64,000 nt of DNA, from contig NC_090135.1 in assembly GCF_040581485.1 (NCBI RefSeq), positions 62,001 through 126,000 on the forward strand. The letters run 5' to 3'. The translations under genes were made by a program, and so were the position numbers. The notes under the pieces are model-generated. The model ran no database searches, was not told the origin of the DNA, and worked only from the letters and a program-made list of their open reading frames with translations. Shown here in pieces: positions 1-12,576 of this stretch (positions within the stretch are counted from its first letter, which is position 1; every line of letters starts with the position of its first letter). This DNA is from Linepithema humile. Its lineage: Eukaryota > Arthropoda > Insecta > Hymenoptera > Formicidae.

Positions 1-1261
1 CACTAAAAAAACCTGACGCGCCGTTAGTGGAACCTCGAAGGTGGTGCGGAAGACCACTATTAATAATACTATTATAATTACTAATAAACTAATAATACAT
101 TATTTTTACAATATTTTAACAATACTAACAAGAGTACAATAAATCTGACTGCATTTATAATATATGTTACCGTCTCCTCCACTAATCTCCATAGTACAGT
201 AACTCTTGCTAATATGCAGTAGTTTAAAATAAATGATTAAAAATGGAATAAAATATAATATGGCATATGGAGGATATATCATAGATTGTTGTGAAAATTT
301 TAATTATTTTTTATATAGAAATAATTCGTCTACATTTGAGACGTTAAAATGTACACCGATCTCAGATTGAGATACTAGAGTGTACGAAAATTAAGTACAT
401 TATTGATCTCACTATTCGGATTCTCCGAATGTACGAATAGAAAATTATTGAACGGGAGAAAAAATATCAGGACGCGAGTGAGTAATTGTAAGTTGGGAAA
501 TAATTAAAAGTTATACGGATATATAAAATCTTTTGAGTCGATAGACATAAATGTCAAAGCAAACATGGCTAAACGAATAAGGCGAGTGGCAAGAACATAG
601 CATATGTTAAATTTACACTTTGTTACAATATTGCAAAATAACTTCATTTTTCTATTGACAATAGCAAATTTGAATTATTTCAAAAATTGTTAATTTTAAC
701 ATATGCGAATATTATTAATAAATATAAACTATTATTTTTTAAGCAAAAAAAAGATTATTTGATAATTTACACTGTTAGAAGCAAATGCGGAAAAAAGAAA
801 AGAAAGTTACGAGAAGCAAATCTCGAACACGGGATTTTTTATATTCCAGCCACTTACCTTAGAAACACTTACTTCTTAGCATTTATCGTCTGTTTCGTCG
901 GCTCGGTGGAAGGGAGACGTGCGTTCTCTTCCATTGGTCGACCGGGTCGAGCTCACACGGATAGGATGATGTCATCGGTTCTCGGTTGTATTTGTGTGAT
1001 GCTGCCGCTCGTTTCTGGCAGCACTGGGTAGTCCTAGGGATCCCCCGAAATTTAATTACGGACGGCATTAACGCGATATTGGCGGTATTAACCGATTCGT
1101 GTACACAATTGCAATAATGTGCCGCAACCCCAAAGAAACGATTCTAAAAAGTGAATCAGTTTAATTGTTAAACTTTTTTTCAGAAAGTGTCTGCACAAGA
1201 TAACCACAATCTTAATCAAAGAAAGTCGATAATATATACTTGCCAAACATTTCTTGCAGTC
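1..1261. other. 5' flank of recombinase gene, CpG-rich promoter-like patch
   Basis: Mostly AT-rich sequence with no convincing gene. From about 880 to 1080 it becomes CpG-rich and contains a CCAAT-type motif (TCCATTGG near 930). A good splice acceptor ends at 1183, after a T-rich tract. This arrangement would suit a 5' untranslated exon and promoter for the recombinase gene that follows. No TATA box could be placed with confidence. Short open frames here look like chance. Confidence 0.35.
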
Positions 1262-4200
1262 ATGTATTCATTAATAAAATTTGATAACCAAGAATGCCTT
1301 GTAACTCTTTCAAAAAAAGTAAAAATTATTGAAGGAAAAGATTGTCTTGTTAAAGTAAAGGGATCGTCATATGAATGCTGTTTATTAAACACTGATGGTA
1401 CGTTAATTCTAATAATCTATAAATATAACCTATTAGATAAGTTTTATAGTAAGTATAGTTTAGGGACGGATGACTGTTTATTTTGTATTTTGATTATATT
1501 TATTATTATTATTACTATTAGCAAATATTTTACATATATTTTGATATCAAATTTTAATTATTAATTTTTAGATTCATATACAGTTTTACAAAGAAAGCTA
1601 GACGATATTAACAACGGTATGAGTAATAGAAAAGATGAATTGAGATCACTGCTATCACCTAATCAAACACGATATTCTAACTTTATAAAAGACACTAATT
1701 GCTCGACACCTATTAAAATACCACCAACGACAGAGAATCAATTTGATATGCATTTATCTGCAATTCATCAAAATTCAACCGACATATTTATTGAAAGTAG
1801 TTCGCCTAGCGGTGTGTCAGAAATTATGAAAGTTGTCGGAGATGATTGGCTAAAAAATTTGAGTATGGAATCAAATGTCACGGAAAAAAATATTTCCTCC
1901 ATTACTGAAGAACAAGTTATCGAAAATTCTGATAATATAATCAAAAACGGGGAAAAATCTTGCGATCACATTGTGAATTTTTCATATCAAAATAACATGG
2001 AATCTAACATTATTGGAAAGTCTAATTCAAAAGAAGACAATGATACAACGGCAGATAACAAATGTGAAGATAGTTCGAATTATGTACCAAGCAGTAGTAT
2101 CACTACAATAAATGAAACAAATTCTAACGTAAATGATAAATTAAATTTTTCCATTAATAATAATGCACCTTCAGTTGATATTCGTGACATTTATGTACCT
2201 GTTTCTCAAAGCAAAGATCATTTACTTAAACAATATTTTTGCCCTTATTGCAAAAAGCTCCAAACAAAATTTGCTCGGCATTTGGAATTAAAACACAAAA
2301 AAGAACTAGATGTTAAAAAATTTATGCATTTTCCAAAAGGCAATCCAGAACGACGCAAAATTATTGAAAAAATTCGGAAATATGGAAATTATCTTCATAA
2401 CACCGATGCCAATTTAAATACAGGAGTTCTCATAACTTGTCGACGTACTCAAACAAAATTTAAAAATACGGTTGAAAGCTACGTATGTTGCAGTCATTGC
2501 AAAGGATTTTTTTCTAAGAAAACTTTAAGAATACATTTCAAGAAATGTAACCCAGCTTATGAGAAAGGTCAAAAAAATCAACTTGTGAAAGGGAAACAGT
2601 TAATGGGATATATACATTGTGATGCTAACGATGTAATGCGTCGAAAAATTTTTCCATCATTTCAAGATGATGATGTTTCAAAATCGATTAAATACGATAA
2701 GCTTCTGATTTTGTTCGGAAATAAATTATGCAATACATACACACTTTCTCATCAGTACGATATGATCAGAAATTATCTACGTCTTCTTGGTCGTTTTAAA
2801 TTGGCAATCAAAAAAATTAACAAGGAAATAACTGATTTTGCATCCATTTTTCATCCTCGATACTATGATGACGTTATAAAGGCGGTTAAAGTATGTGCAA
2901 ATTATGATTCAGAATTACAGATTTTTCAAACACCTTATAATGCCACTACTCTGGGAACAATGTTAAAAAAATGTGCTCGCATACAAGCTGCTGAATATAT
3001 TAAACAAGAAGATTTTGATGGAAAAAAAGCTGTTGATCATTTCATGGTATTGTTTGATGATGATTATTCAGTAACAATTAATAAAAAAGTTATAGAGGAT
3101 CGGACAAATAAACGTCGAGAAAAACAAATTGTCCTTCCATCAAAATCAGATATTCAAAAATTGTATAATTATACGAAAAATATGTGTGAGGAGGCTATGA
3201 AAATTCTTGAAAAAGAGTTTGATCTTAGTGCATGGAAAATGTTAACAGAAGGCAGTCTTATTCTCGTCCAAATGTTTAATCGACGAAGAGCCGGTGAAAT
3301 TGAAAGACTCTCCATTGAAAGCTATGAAAATCAAGAGACGATTGACAAAATTTTCAATCTTGACGTATTTGACAACATATCAGAAGAGTCTCAAAGACAA
3401 GCCAAACAATTTGTTCGATTAACTATACGAGGCAAGTTAGGAAGAACTGTTCCCGTATTATTGCATACATTTTTAATTTCGTACATCGATGTTTTACTCA
3501 AATATCGTTTCGAAGCTGGAGTAAATTCAAAAAATAAATATGTCTTTGCTGTACCTCGAGCAGATTCTCCAAAAAAAGGTTATGTCAGAGCTTGTGCTGT
3601 AATGCGAAAGTTTGCTGATGATTGTGGTGCATCAATACCTACCAGTTTGCGAGGAACTATGCTTCGAAAGCATATTGCTACTTACACTGCTATGTTGCGA
3701 GTAGAGGAAAATCAAGTTTCCGATTTAGCAAATTTTATGGGACATGACAAACAAATCCACAAGGATGTGTATCGTATCCCTAATGGACTGATTGATATGA
3801 CTGAAATATCTCGCTTACTGCAAGCTGCAATAGGTGATAATGATGAAAAAGAAGATAGCAATGAAGAAAATGATGAAACTGATTCCAAAGACGATAATGT
3901 ACAAACAGAAGGTTCGTTGATTATCGATGATCTTTGTAGGAATAATAATGTTAGTATTAATAAAATACAATCAGGATCTTCAAGAAAACGTATTTGCACA
4001 CGTCAATTAAATTATGATGACGACAGTGACGATGAAATCTTAAATTCCAGTACTCATCTCTCAAGCTGTAAGTTTGTAAAAAAATTTTTTAATATTATTG
4101 ATTTATTACTTTTTAAATTTATACCTTTACTTTTTATCTAATATAATATTAATTTTTAAAAATTAATAATTTATATAATAAAAATTTATAATTTATAATT

Positions 4201-4504
4201 TAAAATCTTTTATTAATATATAATAAATTATATTTTAATTACAGCTTTACAGCAAAGATCAGTAACACGTATTAGATGGACGGAAAAAGAAAAAAAAGTA
4301 ATTAAAAAAAAATTTGGTGATATTCATAAGCTGCTTAAATTACCATCATTAAAGGAATGTAGAGCTTTAATTTATCAAAATAATTGCTTGAAAAAGAGGA
4401 CTCCTGAACAATTAAAATCCTGGATTGACAATCAGCGCAAAGAAAAAGCTAGAAAAAAGAAATACTTAAATAAGAAAAACGCTGAATTTACTACAAAAAT
4501 ATAA
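1262..4504 (+). CDS. Crypton-type tyrosine recombinase with zinc fingers and SANT-like tail (3 exons, intact)
   Basis: Exons are 1262-1397, 1572-4067 and 4245-4504. Both introns are GT-AG (GTACGT, GTAAGT donors) and all phases agree, giving about 963 codons without a stop or frameshift. I chose the ATG at 1262 because it yields an N-terminus like that of the gene at 14065. Domain order: N-terminal module (1-60); acidic low-complexity region; C2H2-like fingers near 266-290 (CPYC...H...H) and 350-372; phage-integrase-fold catalytic region at about 600-790. Visible catalytic-type residues are Arg in NRRRAGEIE, Lys in RGKLGRTVPV, Arg in LRKHIAT, His in FMGHD, and Tyr nine residues after that His. 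The HxxR histidine is replaced by Thr. The tail from about 888 has RWTEKEK and a WIDNQRK motif like SANT/Myb-related tails. No reverse transcriptase is present, so Crypton fits better than DIRS or Ngaro. It could be an active element or a domesticated copy. Confidence 0.8.
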
Positions 4505-4924
4505 CATATTATAAGTTTATTATCATTTCAAGAAGTTTTCTCAATGTTTTCAATTTCATTTTTGTGTCTACAATTAAAATTTTATTTTCTTATTCTTAAT
4601 AAGTTTAACTATTTAAGAAAAAATAAAACTATCGTTAAAAATTTGTAGGTTATAGTGTTTAAATTATAATATTAGATCTGTGTGTGTTTAAATTATAATA
4701 TTAGATTAGATCTGGATTTGATTACAATGTTTTTGTTTAATTTTTGCTTAACTACAATGTTTTTGTTTAATTAGATATTGATTGTGTTGAGATCTAAAGC
4801 ATTTAATCACATGTTTCAGATTTTTAAAAAGTTTATATTTAAGTTTAAAAGTTTACATATATATATTATGTAATACATAATAAAAAATAAGAAAAAACAC
4901 ATTTAAAACCCTTGCAACTAATTT
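4505..4924. other. AT-rich 3' flank with short direct repeats
   Basis: No gene is visible. Two short sequences are each present twice: GTTTAAATTATAATATTAGA at about 4657 and 4686, and ACTACAATGTTTTTGTTTAA (second copy near 4751, the first starting with a slightly different base near 4721). These look like local slippage duplications behind the recombinase gene. Confidence 0.5.
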
Positions 4925-5475
4925 TTTTCTTCTTATTATTTAGTCACCACATGCTACTAAAACAATCTTTCTCATTCCAATTCCTTGCTGCTTCATCAGC
5001 TATTATACTCGTTAATGTTCCTTTCATTAGATTTACTTTGTCCGCTCGAACATGGGCCTACTAATCTTTTTAATACTATACGGGATGGAACCTTACACAG
5101 AATTTTATCGCGGAAAAAGTAATTTGGTTTATTATTGCAGCTAAACTTACATTCAGTAAATAAACAATAAAAAATTTGTTTAAATATATATTATATATTA
5201 TAGTAATATTTATATATCAAATGTATTAAATTATACATATTTCAAATTGTTTAAGTATGTCGAAAGTCTTAAAGTAAAAATAAAATTTCACATTGCACCA
5301 TAAGGTGATATAATCTCTACAAAATCAATAAAAAAGGAACAAAACATGCGTTGTGACACAAAATACTTATACTGAAACATTTTTTCGAGCGTGCGTATAC
5401 TTTGGAACATTTTAATATTTTTGTTTAACATGTACTTTGAGGACTGCATTTTATGATATTGACTAAATGTAGGCG
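4925..5475. repeat. Interspersed repeat copy A (two blocks)
   Basis: The first block (about 4935-5090, beginning at the TTAGTCACCACATGCTACTA stretch) is similar to 7345-7500. The second block (5281-5470) repeats parts of the foldback element that follows: the strings TTTTTCGAGCGTGCGTATAC, AACATGTACTTT and GGACTGCA all recur at 7230-7310. It therefore looks like a truncated, diverged member of the same interspersed family. No coding frame survives. Confidence 0.6.
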
Positions 5476-5825
5476 CCAATTAGTATTATTTTATAGCATT
5501 TGTACTTAAACTATACACTGACTATCATACAATTATTTAATGAATTTATTAAGTGATTTCTGCTTAACATGAAAGTTAAAAATCATTAGGTAATTATAGT
5601 TTTAATGTTATTATAAATTCAGTAATCCGTATAAACGAAAATTTTTTGATAATATAAACAAATATCTTAATTTCTAGTACTTTAAATGGGTAATAATATA
5701 AATTAATTAAATTTATTTTGTTTTTTATATAAATTACGTGTAATTGAAAAGCAGAGTTAATGGTAAAATAACGTGCAATGAAAATCATATAAAGAGATCT
5801 CAAAATATGCATAAAAAAATAAAAA

Positions 5826-7315
5826 TGTCTCCAAGGTATCGAAAAGTCCTCAAAGTATACGCACGCTCGAAAAAATGTCTCCAATAAATACTCTATGTAT
5901 TGTATATATATATACAATATACAAATATATATGTACAACGCATATTTTGGGATATTTCCGTGGGATATTTATTGGTTTTATGAGGACTACATCACCTTAT
6001 AATGCAATATAAAACTTTATTTATACTTTAAGATTTTTTGAACAAAGGTTTTGATTGGATACTATCCTCACATTATGCGATCAACGTACCTCAAATTATG
6101 TACGATCGACTGTCCTCAAATTATATGATCGGCATATGACGGAAATGTCCTTAAATTAAACGTTCTATCTCAACATATTTTATACAAATAAAGTACGAAT
6201 TTCTTTTGTTGAATATTTTTTTTGTGTCTGTATTTAAAAAAAAAAAATGTGTAAATATAAGAGGGTAATAGAAAATGAGCAAAATCAATAAATATGTGAC
6301 AAAATTAAATTTTTGAATACATCACGCTGTCGCTCTGACATTTGCTAAATTATTTTCATTAATTTCTATTCTTTTATATTAATAATTTTGTGTGAAAATT
6401 TTAAATTTAAAAAATTTAAACACATATATGTGCCTATTAGTGTCCCTTATTTATAATAATAAAAAAAATTTTATATTTTTTTCGGTCTCACCCTTTAAAA
6501 AGTTTACAATTGGTTTGCAATCTAGAATCTAGAGAGTTGAAATTTTATGTAATACCAATTGCAAATTTTTTAAAGGGTGAGACCGAAAAAAATATAAAAT
6601 TTTTTTTATTATTATAAATAAGGGACACTAATAGGCACATATATGTGTTCAAATTTTTTAAATTTAAAATTTTCACACAAAATTATTAATATAAAAGAAT
6701 AGAAATTAATGAAAATAATTTAGCAAATGTCAGAGCGACAGCGTGATGTATTCAAAAATTTAATTTTGTCGCATATTTATTGATTTTGCTCATTTTCTAT
6801 TACCCTCTTATATTCACACATTTTTTTTTTAAGAAATGCAGACACAAAAAAAATATTCAACAAAAGAAATTCGTACTTTAATTGTATAAAATATGCTTGA
6901 AACACATTGGAATAAAACATTTATTTTAACAATAAAATATACCCTAAAAGTTGAGATAGAACGTTTAATTTAAGGACATTTCCGTCATATGCCGATCATA
7001 TAATTTGAGGACAGTCGATCGTACATAATTTGAGGTACGTTGATCGCATAATGTGAGGATAGTATCCAATCAAAGCCTTTGTTCAAAAAATCTTAAAGTA
7101 TAAATAAAATTTTATATTGCATTATCAAGTGATGTAGTCTTCATAAAACCAATAAAACGGAAATATCCCAAATTATGCGTTGTACATATAAATATGTATA
7201 TTGTATATATAGGTATATAGAGTATTTATTGGAGACATTTTTCGAGCGTGCGTATACTTTGAGGACATTTTGATACTTTTGTCCAACATGTACTTTAAAG
7301 ACTGCAATTTTCACG
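5826..7315. mobile_element. Long foldback (inverted-repeat) element
   Basis: The left arm reads into an inverted copy of itself about a 39-bp centre (6515-6553). Inner ends are ACAATTGGT at 6514 and ACCAATTGCAA at 6554. Arms stay well matched out to the ATACGCACGCTCGA motif at about 5857 and its complement at about 7240. The right arm holds about 56 bp (about 6897-6952) missing from the left. Each arm carries several imperfect copies of a TCCTCAAATTAT-like motif spaced 25-30 bp apart. It has no ORF, so it is non-autonomous. I cannot assign the superfamily because the exact termini and target duplication are not clear. Confidence 0.7.
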
Positions 7316-7344
7316 GACTTGAAATTCTTGTAATTATTTTTTTT

Positions 7345-8150
7345 TTTTATTATTATTTGTCACTGGTACTATAGCATATAAAGCAGTCTTTCACAACTTA
7401 TTTCTCGCCAGATTTGTCTATCTTGTTTCTCAATGCTCTTTTCGCTAGATTCGCTTTATTTGCTGGAATATGGATCTACCAATGTTTTAAGTACTATAGG
7501 TACATATAGATATTTGGTGAAAATTATAAGTATAGACTATATGGGCACATATATATCCAACAATTTTTTTTAATTTATATTTTTACACAAATTATCAGTA
7601 TCAAAAAATAAAAGTTAAAAAAATTAAAATTAATAAAAATTATTCCTAGCAATAATCAGAACGACATCAGATTGCATGTTGTATTCAAAGGATTATTTTT
7701 ATTATATATTTATTAATTCAGCCCCATTCCTTTTACTTTCTTATTCTTTTAAGAAACATAGACTAAAAAACAGATTTAAAAAATACGTTCAACAAAAGAA
7801 ATTAGTACTTAATATATTATATTTATAAAATATGCTTAAAAAACATTGGAAAACAATTATTTTGAGGAAAAAATATAATATTCTAAAAAGCAAAACGGTT
7901 GAGGCAAAACGTTTAATTTGAGGACATTTCCGTCAGGTATGTCGACCGTATAATTTGAGGACAGTCTTCAAATAATACCTTTGTTCAAAAAATCTCAAAG
8001 TATACGATGATTATAAAATTGCCAATATTTTTTTTGTTATTGCTCTATAAACAAAATTTCAAATTGCCTGTTGTTTGTAAAGTGATGTAGTCCCCATAAA
8101 ACTAATAAAAAGAAGATGTCCCAAAACATGCGTTGTACATATATATATTG
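7345..8150. repeat. Interspersed repeat copies B/C
   Basis: 7345-7500 matches the block at 4935-5090. 7780-8150 resembles the right arm of the foldback element: GTTCAACAAAAGAAATTAGT, then AACGTTTAATTTGAGGACA, then AAAGTGATGTAGTCC and ATGCGTTGTACATATA. It is diverged by substitutions and indels. It indicates repeated insertion of one family beside the decayed transposase at 8524. Confidence 0.55.
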
Positions 8151-8523
8151 CATATATATGACACACATTAATAACATTTATACATAGATGTTAATTTGTA
8201 GTTTATCTTTCAGAACATAAAAATTATATTTTTGATGTGTAACAAAAATAAAAAAATACAAATCAGAAAATTAGAAGTAATAAAATACAAAAAAAAATAT
8301 GTTTTATCGGAAAATACTTGGCAGCAAACACTATAAAAAATGAGAATTACTAAATTGGTAATTCATCGAAGAAAAGTTTTATAATATTTAATCTGAATCA
8401 GTATCATGTATATATATATTTTTAAACTACTTTTCTTGGAAGAAAATAGTTTGGAAATATTGTTAATGTAAGATGATAGAGGACATAAAGCATTTAATAA
8501 AGCGGTTTACAATATTTATGGAA
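8151..8523. other. AT-rich spacer
   Basis: Very AT-rich, with no open frame, repeat boundary or regulatory site that I can support. It lies just 3' of the decayed transposase at 8524-12042 and may hold that element's missing terminal region. Confidence 0.4.
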
Positions 8524-9607
8524 TTATTGAGTTTCGTAAGTGTTCGGCATTCGGCAAAAATATCCATTTTCAACGTTTATATATACAATTTGTTTTTTAA
8601 TATTTTGAAAAGTAAACAAATTTAAACTAGAAGATTTAGATGTTACTTCGAATATTGAATCAATTATCACGTTGCCAATACTTAGACACTTTACATTATA
8701 TTTATATCCTAAAATATAAGGTTTAGTATTATATAAAACAATTTTAAATATTTCAATTATGTCACCAGTTTCATCTTCAAAAAATCTGTCATCGGTTTTT
8801 TTTTCTCGTTTATAACAAGTAGTAGTGTATAAAACATTTTTGTAAATCGCTTTATTAAACGCTTTTACGTCCTCTAATCTTATATCAACAATAGCATTCT
8901 TTAAAACTTGTGTGATATTTTGATTTATATTATTATCGTTCGCTAAGAGAGTCACACTTGAATTGACTTCCAAACTATTTCCTTTCAAGAAAAAATGATT
9001 ACGCAAAATACTTTTACAAAAGCGTGAAGAATTATTGTCGGACGTATTTAACAATTTGGTTTCTAACATTGTTTTTTGCACTAAACGTTTAGAAAGCTGT
9101 ATTAAAGCTCCTTTCGGACCTGACAATTTCTGCTTTAGTACAAAAATTCCATTTTCGTAAGGAAAAGCTGAAGTCAATGGAAGTGGACCACTTTTATATA
9201 CGTGATTAACAACATGAAGTAATGCATGAGTATTGAAATTCATACTACTTTTTCCATATAATTTTTCACATTGTGCAGTGAAATATATAAAATCAATTTC
9301 GCACTTTTTTAAATCTTCCTTTGTTATAATTTTTTATAAAAGCTTATGAGTACAACGAACTAAAAGTCCAAAAGAGCTTAAATATTTTGTGTTTAGTATT
9401 CCCAAAAGACATGGAATACTTAGATATAATACCCAAGATCTCCACTCACTAGCTTTCCATTTTCCACTATTAAAGGATCTCGGTGATCTATGAATTTTAC
9501 TTGGCATTTTAATATTTAATAATTGCTTTTCAATATTTATTTTATCAATTTTGGATAGATTATACTCTTTTGTACCGATACTTGCCCAAAACTTCGTCCA
9601 CAAAGTA

Positions 9608-9610
<3 letters not shown>

Positions 9611-9683
<73 letters not shown>
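9611..9683. repeat. (AC)n microsatellite inside transposase relic
   Basis: An uninterrupted AC dinucleotide tract of about 73 bp. On the - strand it encodes a Val-Cys run between the MHGLLL and LWTKFW segments of the transposase. The coding frames on the two sides differ, so the tract is part of the gene's decay. Confidence 0.97.
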
Positions 9684-9684
<1 letters not shown>

Positions 9685-9910
9685 GTAAGAGGCCATGCAT
9701 ATAATCATACGAAAATCCCCAAACACAATCAAAATTTTCTAAATTCGTAATTTCTGCAAAATTTTTAACACCTTTAGATGGTCTATGTATTTTTTCAGCG
9801 TACTTCATGTCTTTAATGTATGATTCATGGTCTCTTAAAGGCGGATCGTCATCCATAAATGGATATCGCATGGCACCGTTAACATATTCTCCATAATGAT
9901 AGCACCAACT

Positions 9911-9943
9911 ACAGCCAAAATACAGCCAAAATACAGCCAAAAT
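9911..9943. repeat. 11-bp unit, three tandem copies, frameshifting
   Basis: The unit ACAGCCAAAAT occurs three times in a row. Taking away two copies (22 bp) would leave the - strand reading NFGC directly into SWCYHYGEY, the pattern expected for the family. With three copies the frame shifts. Confidence 0.92.
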
Positions 9944-11305
9944 TAAATTGGAAGCGATTCTGTATTATAGGTCGAGCAACAGAGTCTACTGATGAACAAA
10001 GTGGTTGCAATATAAAATTACATTTTTTACCATTTTCTAGACTTATAACTATACCATTTTTCATCAAATCACGAATCTGCTCAATAAACACATTCATATA
10101 TAGATTCATAAATTGTGAGTTAGGTTCAGATTTTGTGATACATATTCCTGCGAGCAATATATATCTAAAGCGTATATTTTTTGGTAATTCGTTAATTATT
10201 AACTGGATAGGCCACATTGAACTCTTGCTACTTTTAGAAATAGGTGCACCATCTACATTAAAATTAAAAGTTAATAATATTGTGTTTTTGCGTTTACTAT
10301 TATACAGTGTCTTGTATATTTCTCCATCATAAACATCAACAATGGTATTCAAATTTCTATTTGTTAGTTTGCTCTCAATATTCTTAATGTTTCGAAGCAA
10401 TAATTTGCATACATTTGAATTTCGTAAAACAGTCTGTAATTGAAATTTTATATCCGTACTTACAAAATATTTAGAAGAATTAGTACTTATTTTATATTTT
10501 TGCTGACATCCATTACAATGGCGGTAACTACGCGATAACAAATCTTTTCTATAAAATTTTCCTAATACACTATTACACTCGGTACAATAAAATACATATT
10601 GATTTAATTCTTCTGGAGGATCCAAACGCTTGCTTATCATATATTTAGAATTCATGAATGTTGAAAAATTTGAACCTGCCCAAATAGTTGCCATATTAAA
10701 TAAAGCTAATCTTGCTTCATCGGAACAATTAAAGCGAACACAATAAGTGTGTATCATTTGTACAACTTCATCAACTGTTGTTTTTGAGCTTTGAAACATT
10801 ATAATATTATTGCGTTTTATATTCGCATCATTAGTAATCCTTACATCATCAGTATCAAATATTTCGCAAGTAGAATTATCAGTATTAATTTCTTCTTCCT
10901 CGCTTTTGTTCTGATATAAATCTTCTTTCACAGAATCAATTTTGACGTCTTTGTTGTTATTGTGTCCATAACAATTCAAACTACTATCACCAGTTTCTTG
11001 AGGTACAAGGATTTGTTTGTTAATTTTGTGAATAGTATGTAAAGTAGTTTTGTTTATATTTGATGTATCAATATAATTTGTTTTGAAAGGTGAAAATACA
11101 TATTTTGATATATTTTTGCTTTGATTGTCTGTAAAAAAATTATTAAACATATAAAAAATTAAAATATTTATAACGATACAAAAATTAATATAGATATTTA
11201 TTATAATAATGTTTACAAGTAAACATAAAATTATTAACTTAAATAAATAACATATATTACATTTGTATTTATCAAATTTTTAAGTTCTTTTTCAATAAAA
11301 TATAG

Positions 11306-11332
11306 TATATTATATATATATATATATATATA
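11306..11332. repeat. (TA)n microsatellite
   Basis: Short TA dinucleotide run in the intron of the decayed transposase. Confidence 0.9.
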
Positions 11333-11432
11333 ATATAATTAAAATTTTATTTTGGAAATATAAAAAAATTAAAGCATAAACATTAATGTAGTATTCTAAT
11401 ATTACTTTTAGTTTAATTTTTCAATATAAAAA

Positions 11433-11706
11433 GGGTAGACCGAGACGAATTGATCAATATAAGTTTTGAGATAGTTGATATTAGTTTTTTATTTCAAACG
11501 GCAATTGTCTCCCTTACAGAAATTTATTAGTTACATTTATTTGTTTAAATATATATTTTGCAATTAAAGTATTAAAATTGAGTATCTTAAAATATTCAAT
11601 TTTAGTATTTTAAATACATAAAATAAGTATTTAACTAAATAAATACAAATACTTTTCTGTAAGGGCTCAAAATTTATATTGATTCAATTCACCTCGGTCT
11701 ATAACC
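11433..11706. mobile_element. MITE with about 38-bp inverted termini
   Basis: The left end GGGTAGACCGAGACGAATTG is mirrored by the right end (TTCACCTCGGTCTATAACC). The inner parts also pair, including CTTACAGAAA against TTTTCTGTAAG, so the whole 274 bp can fold back. No ORF. It sits in the intron of the transposase relic and therefore inserted into an existing element. Confidence 0.75.
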
Positions 11707-12042
11707 TAATATGTCTATGGGCGGAAATTATTTAATACTGCGTCACTTTTATGTATAATAGATATCTCAATTACACTTTAATTATTTTTTTATTTATTTT
11801 TATATATAATAGATATCTCTCAATTACATTTTTCTACCACAGATTTTATATATGTTTATAAAATTACGTACAATTTTAAATTACTCACTTTTGTCTTTAC
11901 TGTAAATCTGCCATCGTTTCCAAGTTTGTTTGGATACCAAAGGAATTCCATTTTTTTCATTCAAAAAAAATTTGTTATATCTTTTTCTTTTTAAAATTGG
12001 AATATTATCTTCGTTTGTTTTGTTTAATTTTGTACAAGTTAT

Positions 12043-12337
12043 CTATAAATTAAAAAGAACCATTTTTATAAACATACTTTGATATTGTTCACTGAGAATG
12101 TCTTAAATGTGTTGATATTTATTATGGACAAAAATTAAAAAAAAAACAATCGTGTTAAAAAAGAATTATAACACATAATAATATTTGACATCACATATCC
12201 GTATGTGTCCGATATGTTGATCAGACTGGGATGCTGGAACATCCTTATCAAAAGAATCAGAGTCAAGGAGGAGGTGTTATAAAACTGAAGTTTTTGATTC
12301 AAAAACGAGTGGTCGCGTCTATAGTTGTAAAACAGAA
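12043..12337. other. Spacer, possible further 5' exon of transposase relic
   Basis: AT-rich. On the - strand an open stretch ends at AATATCAAAG followed by GTATGT near 12075; this could be an earlier exon of the relic, but no motif supports it. Confidence 0.25.
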
Positions 12338-12576
12338 CTATAGACCTGGAGACCTGGACTGCATCATCCGTATTAAAATGTGCATTAAAAGTAGTTGGAA
12401 AAAAAGAGAAAAAATGCAAAGACGGCCATCCCTATCACTTTCTATTCAACGCTGTATGACAAGATAGAAAGAGAAAGAGATTGACTGTCTTTGCGTTCCC
12501 TCTCTTCCTTTCTTTTTATTTTTCCAACCACTTTTACATATATGGATAGCGCAATCCAGAGGTCTCTAGGTCTATG
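12338..12576. mobile_element. MITE with imperfect inverted termini
   Basis: The left end CTATAGACCTGGAGACCTGG pairs with the right end (AGGTCTCTAGGTCTATGAG). Pairing continues inward through TAGTTGGAAAAA and TTTTTCCAACCA. About 239 bp and non-coding. Short open frames across it are artefacts of the inverted structure. Confidence 0.7.

Larger units (their letters stand above)
8524..12042 (-). pseudogene. Decayed Tnp2-like (CACTA/EnSpm group) transposase
   Basis: Coding blocks run on the - strand in three frames. An upstream exon is 12042-11889 (acceptor TTTATAG, donor GTGAGT). It joins in phase to a main exon starting near 11122, after a TTTTTTTACAG acceptor, and running to about 9944. Coding similarity then continues at about 9910-9685, 9600-9337 and 9333-8524. 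Family signatures: a CxxC...CxxC cluster (YCTECNSVLG, HCNGCQQ), the VDGAPISKSS motif, a CSWCYHYGEY motif, and a DUF4218-like tail (NTHALLHVVNHVYKSGP...TSAFPYENG). Lesions: an 11-bp unit present three times at 9911-9943 shifts the frame; a 73-bp (AC)n tract at 9611-9683 interrupts the gene with another frame change; an in-frame TAA lies at 9334. An inactive relic is the simplest reading. Element termini were not found. Confidence 0.8.

Noticed and set aside
1..60. Window starts with CACTA, like a CACTA transposon end
   Set aside because: No matching inverted terminus or element gene can be tied to it; five bases are not evidence.
687..1031. 114-codon + frame before the recombinase
   Set aside because: Composition changes from AT-rich to CpG-rich midway, there is no domain, and it overlaps a frame on -; more likely leader or promoter DNA.
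9334..9732. Protein with a long Val-Cys run
   Set aside because: The run is only the (AC)n microsatellite translated; the real content on each side belongs to the transposase relic.
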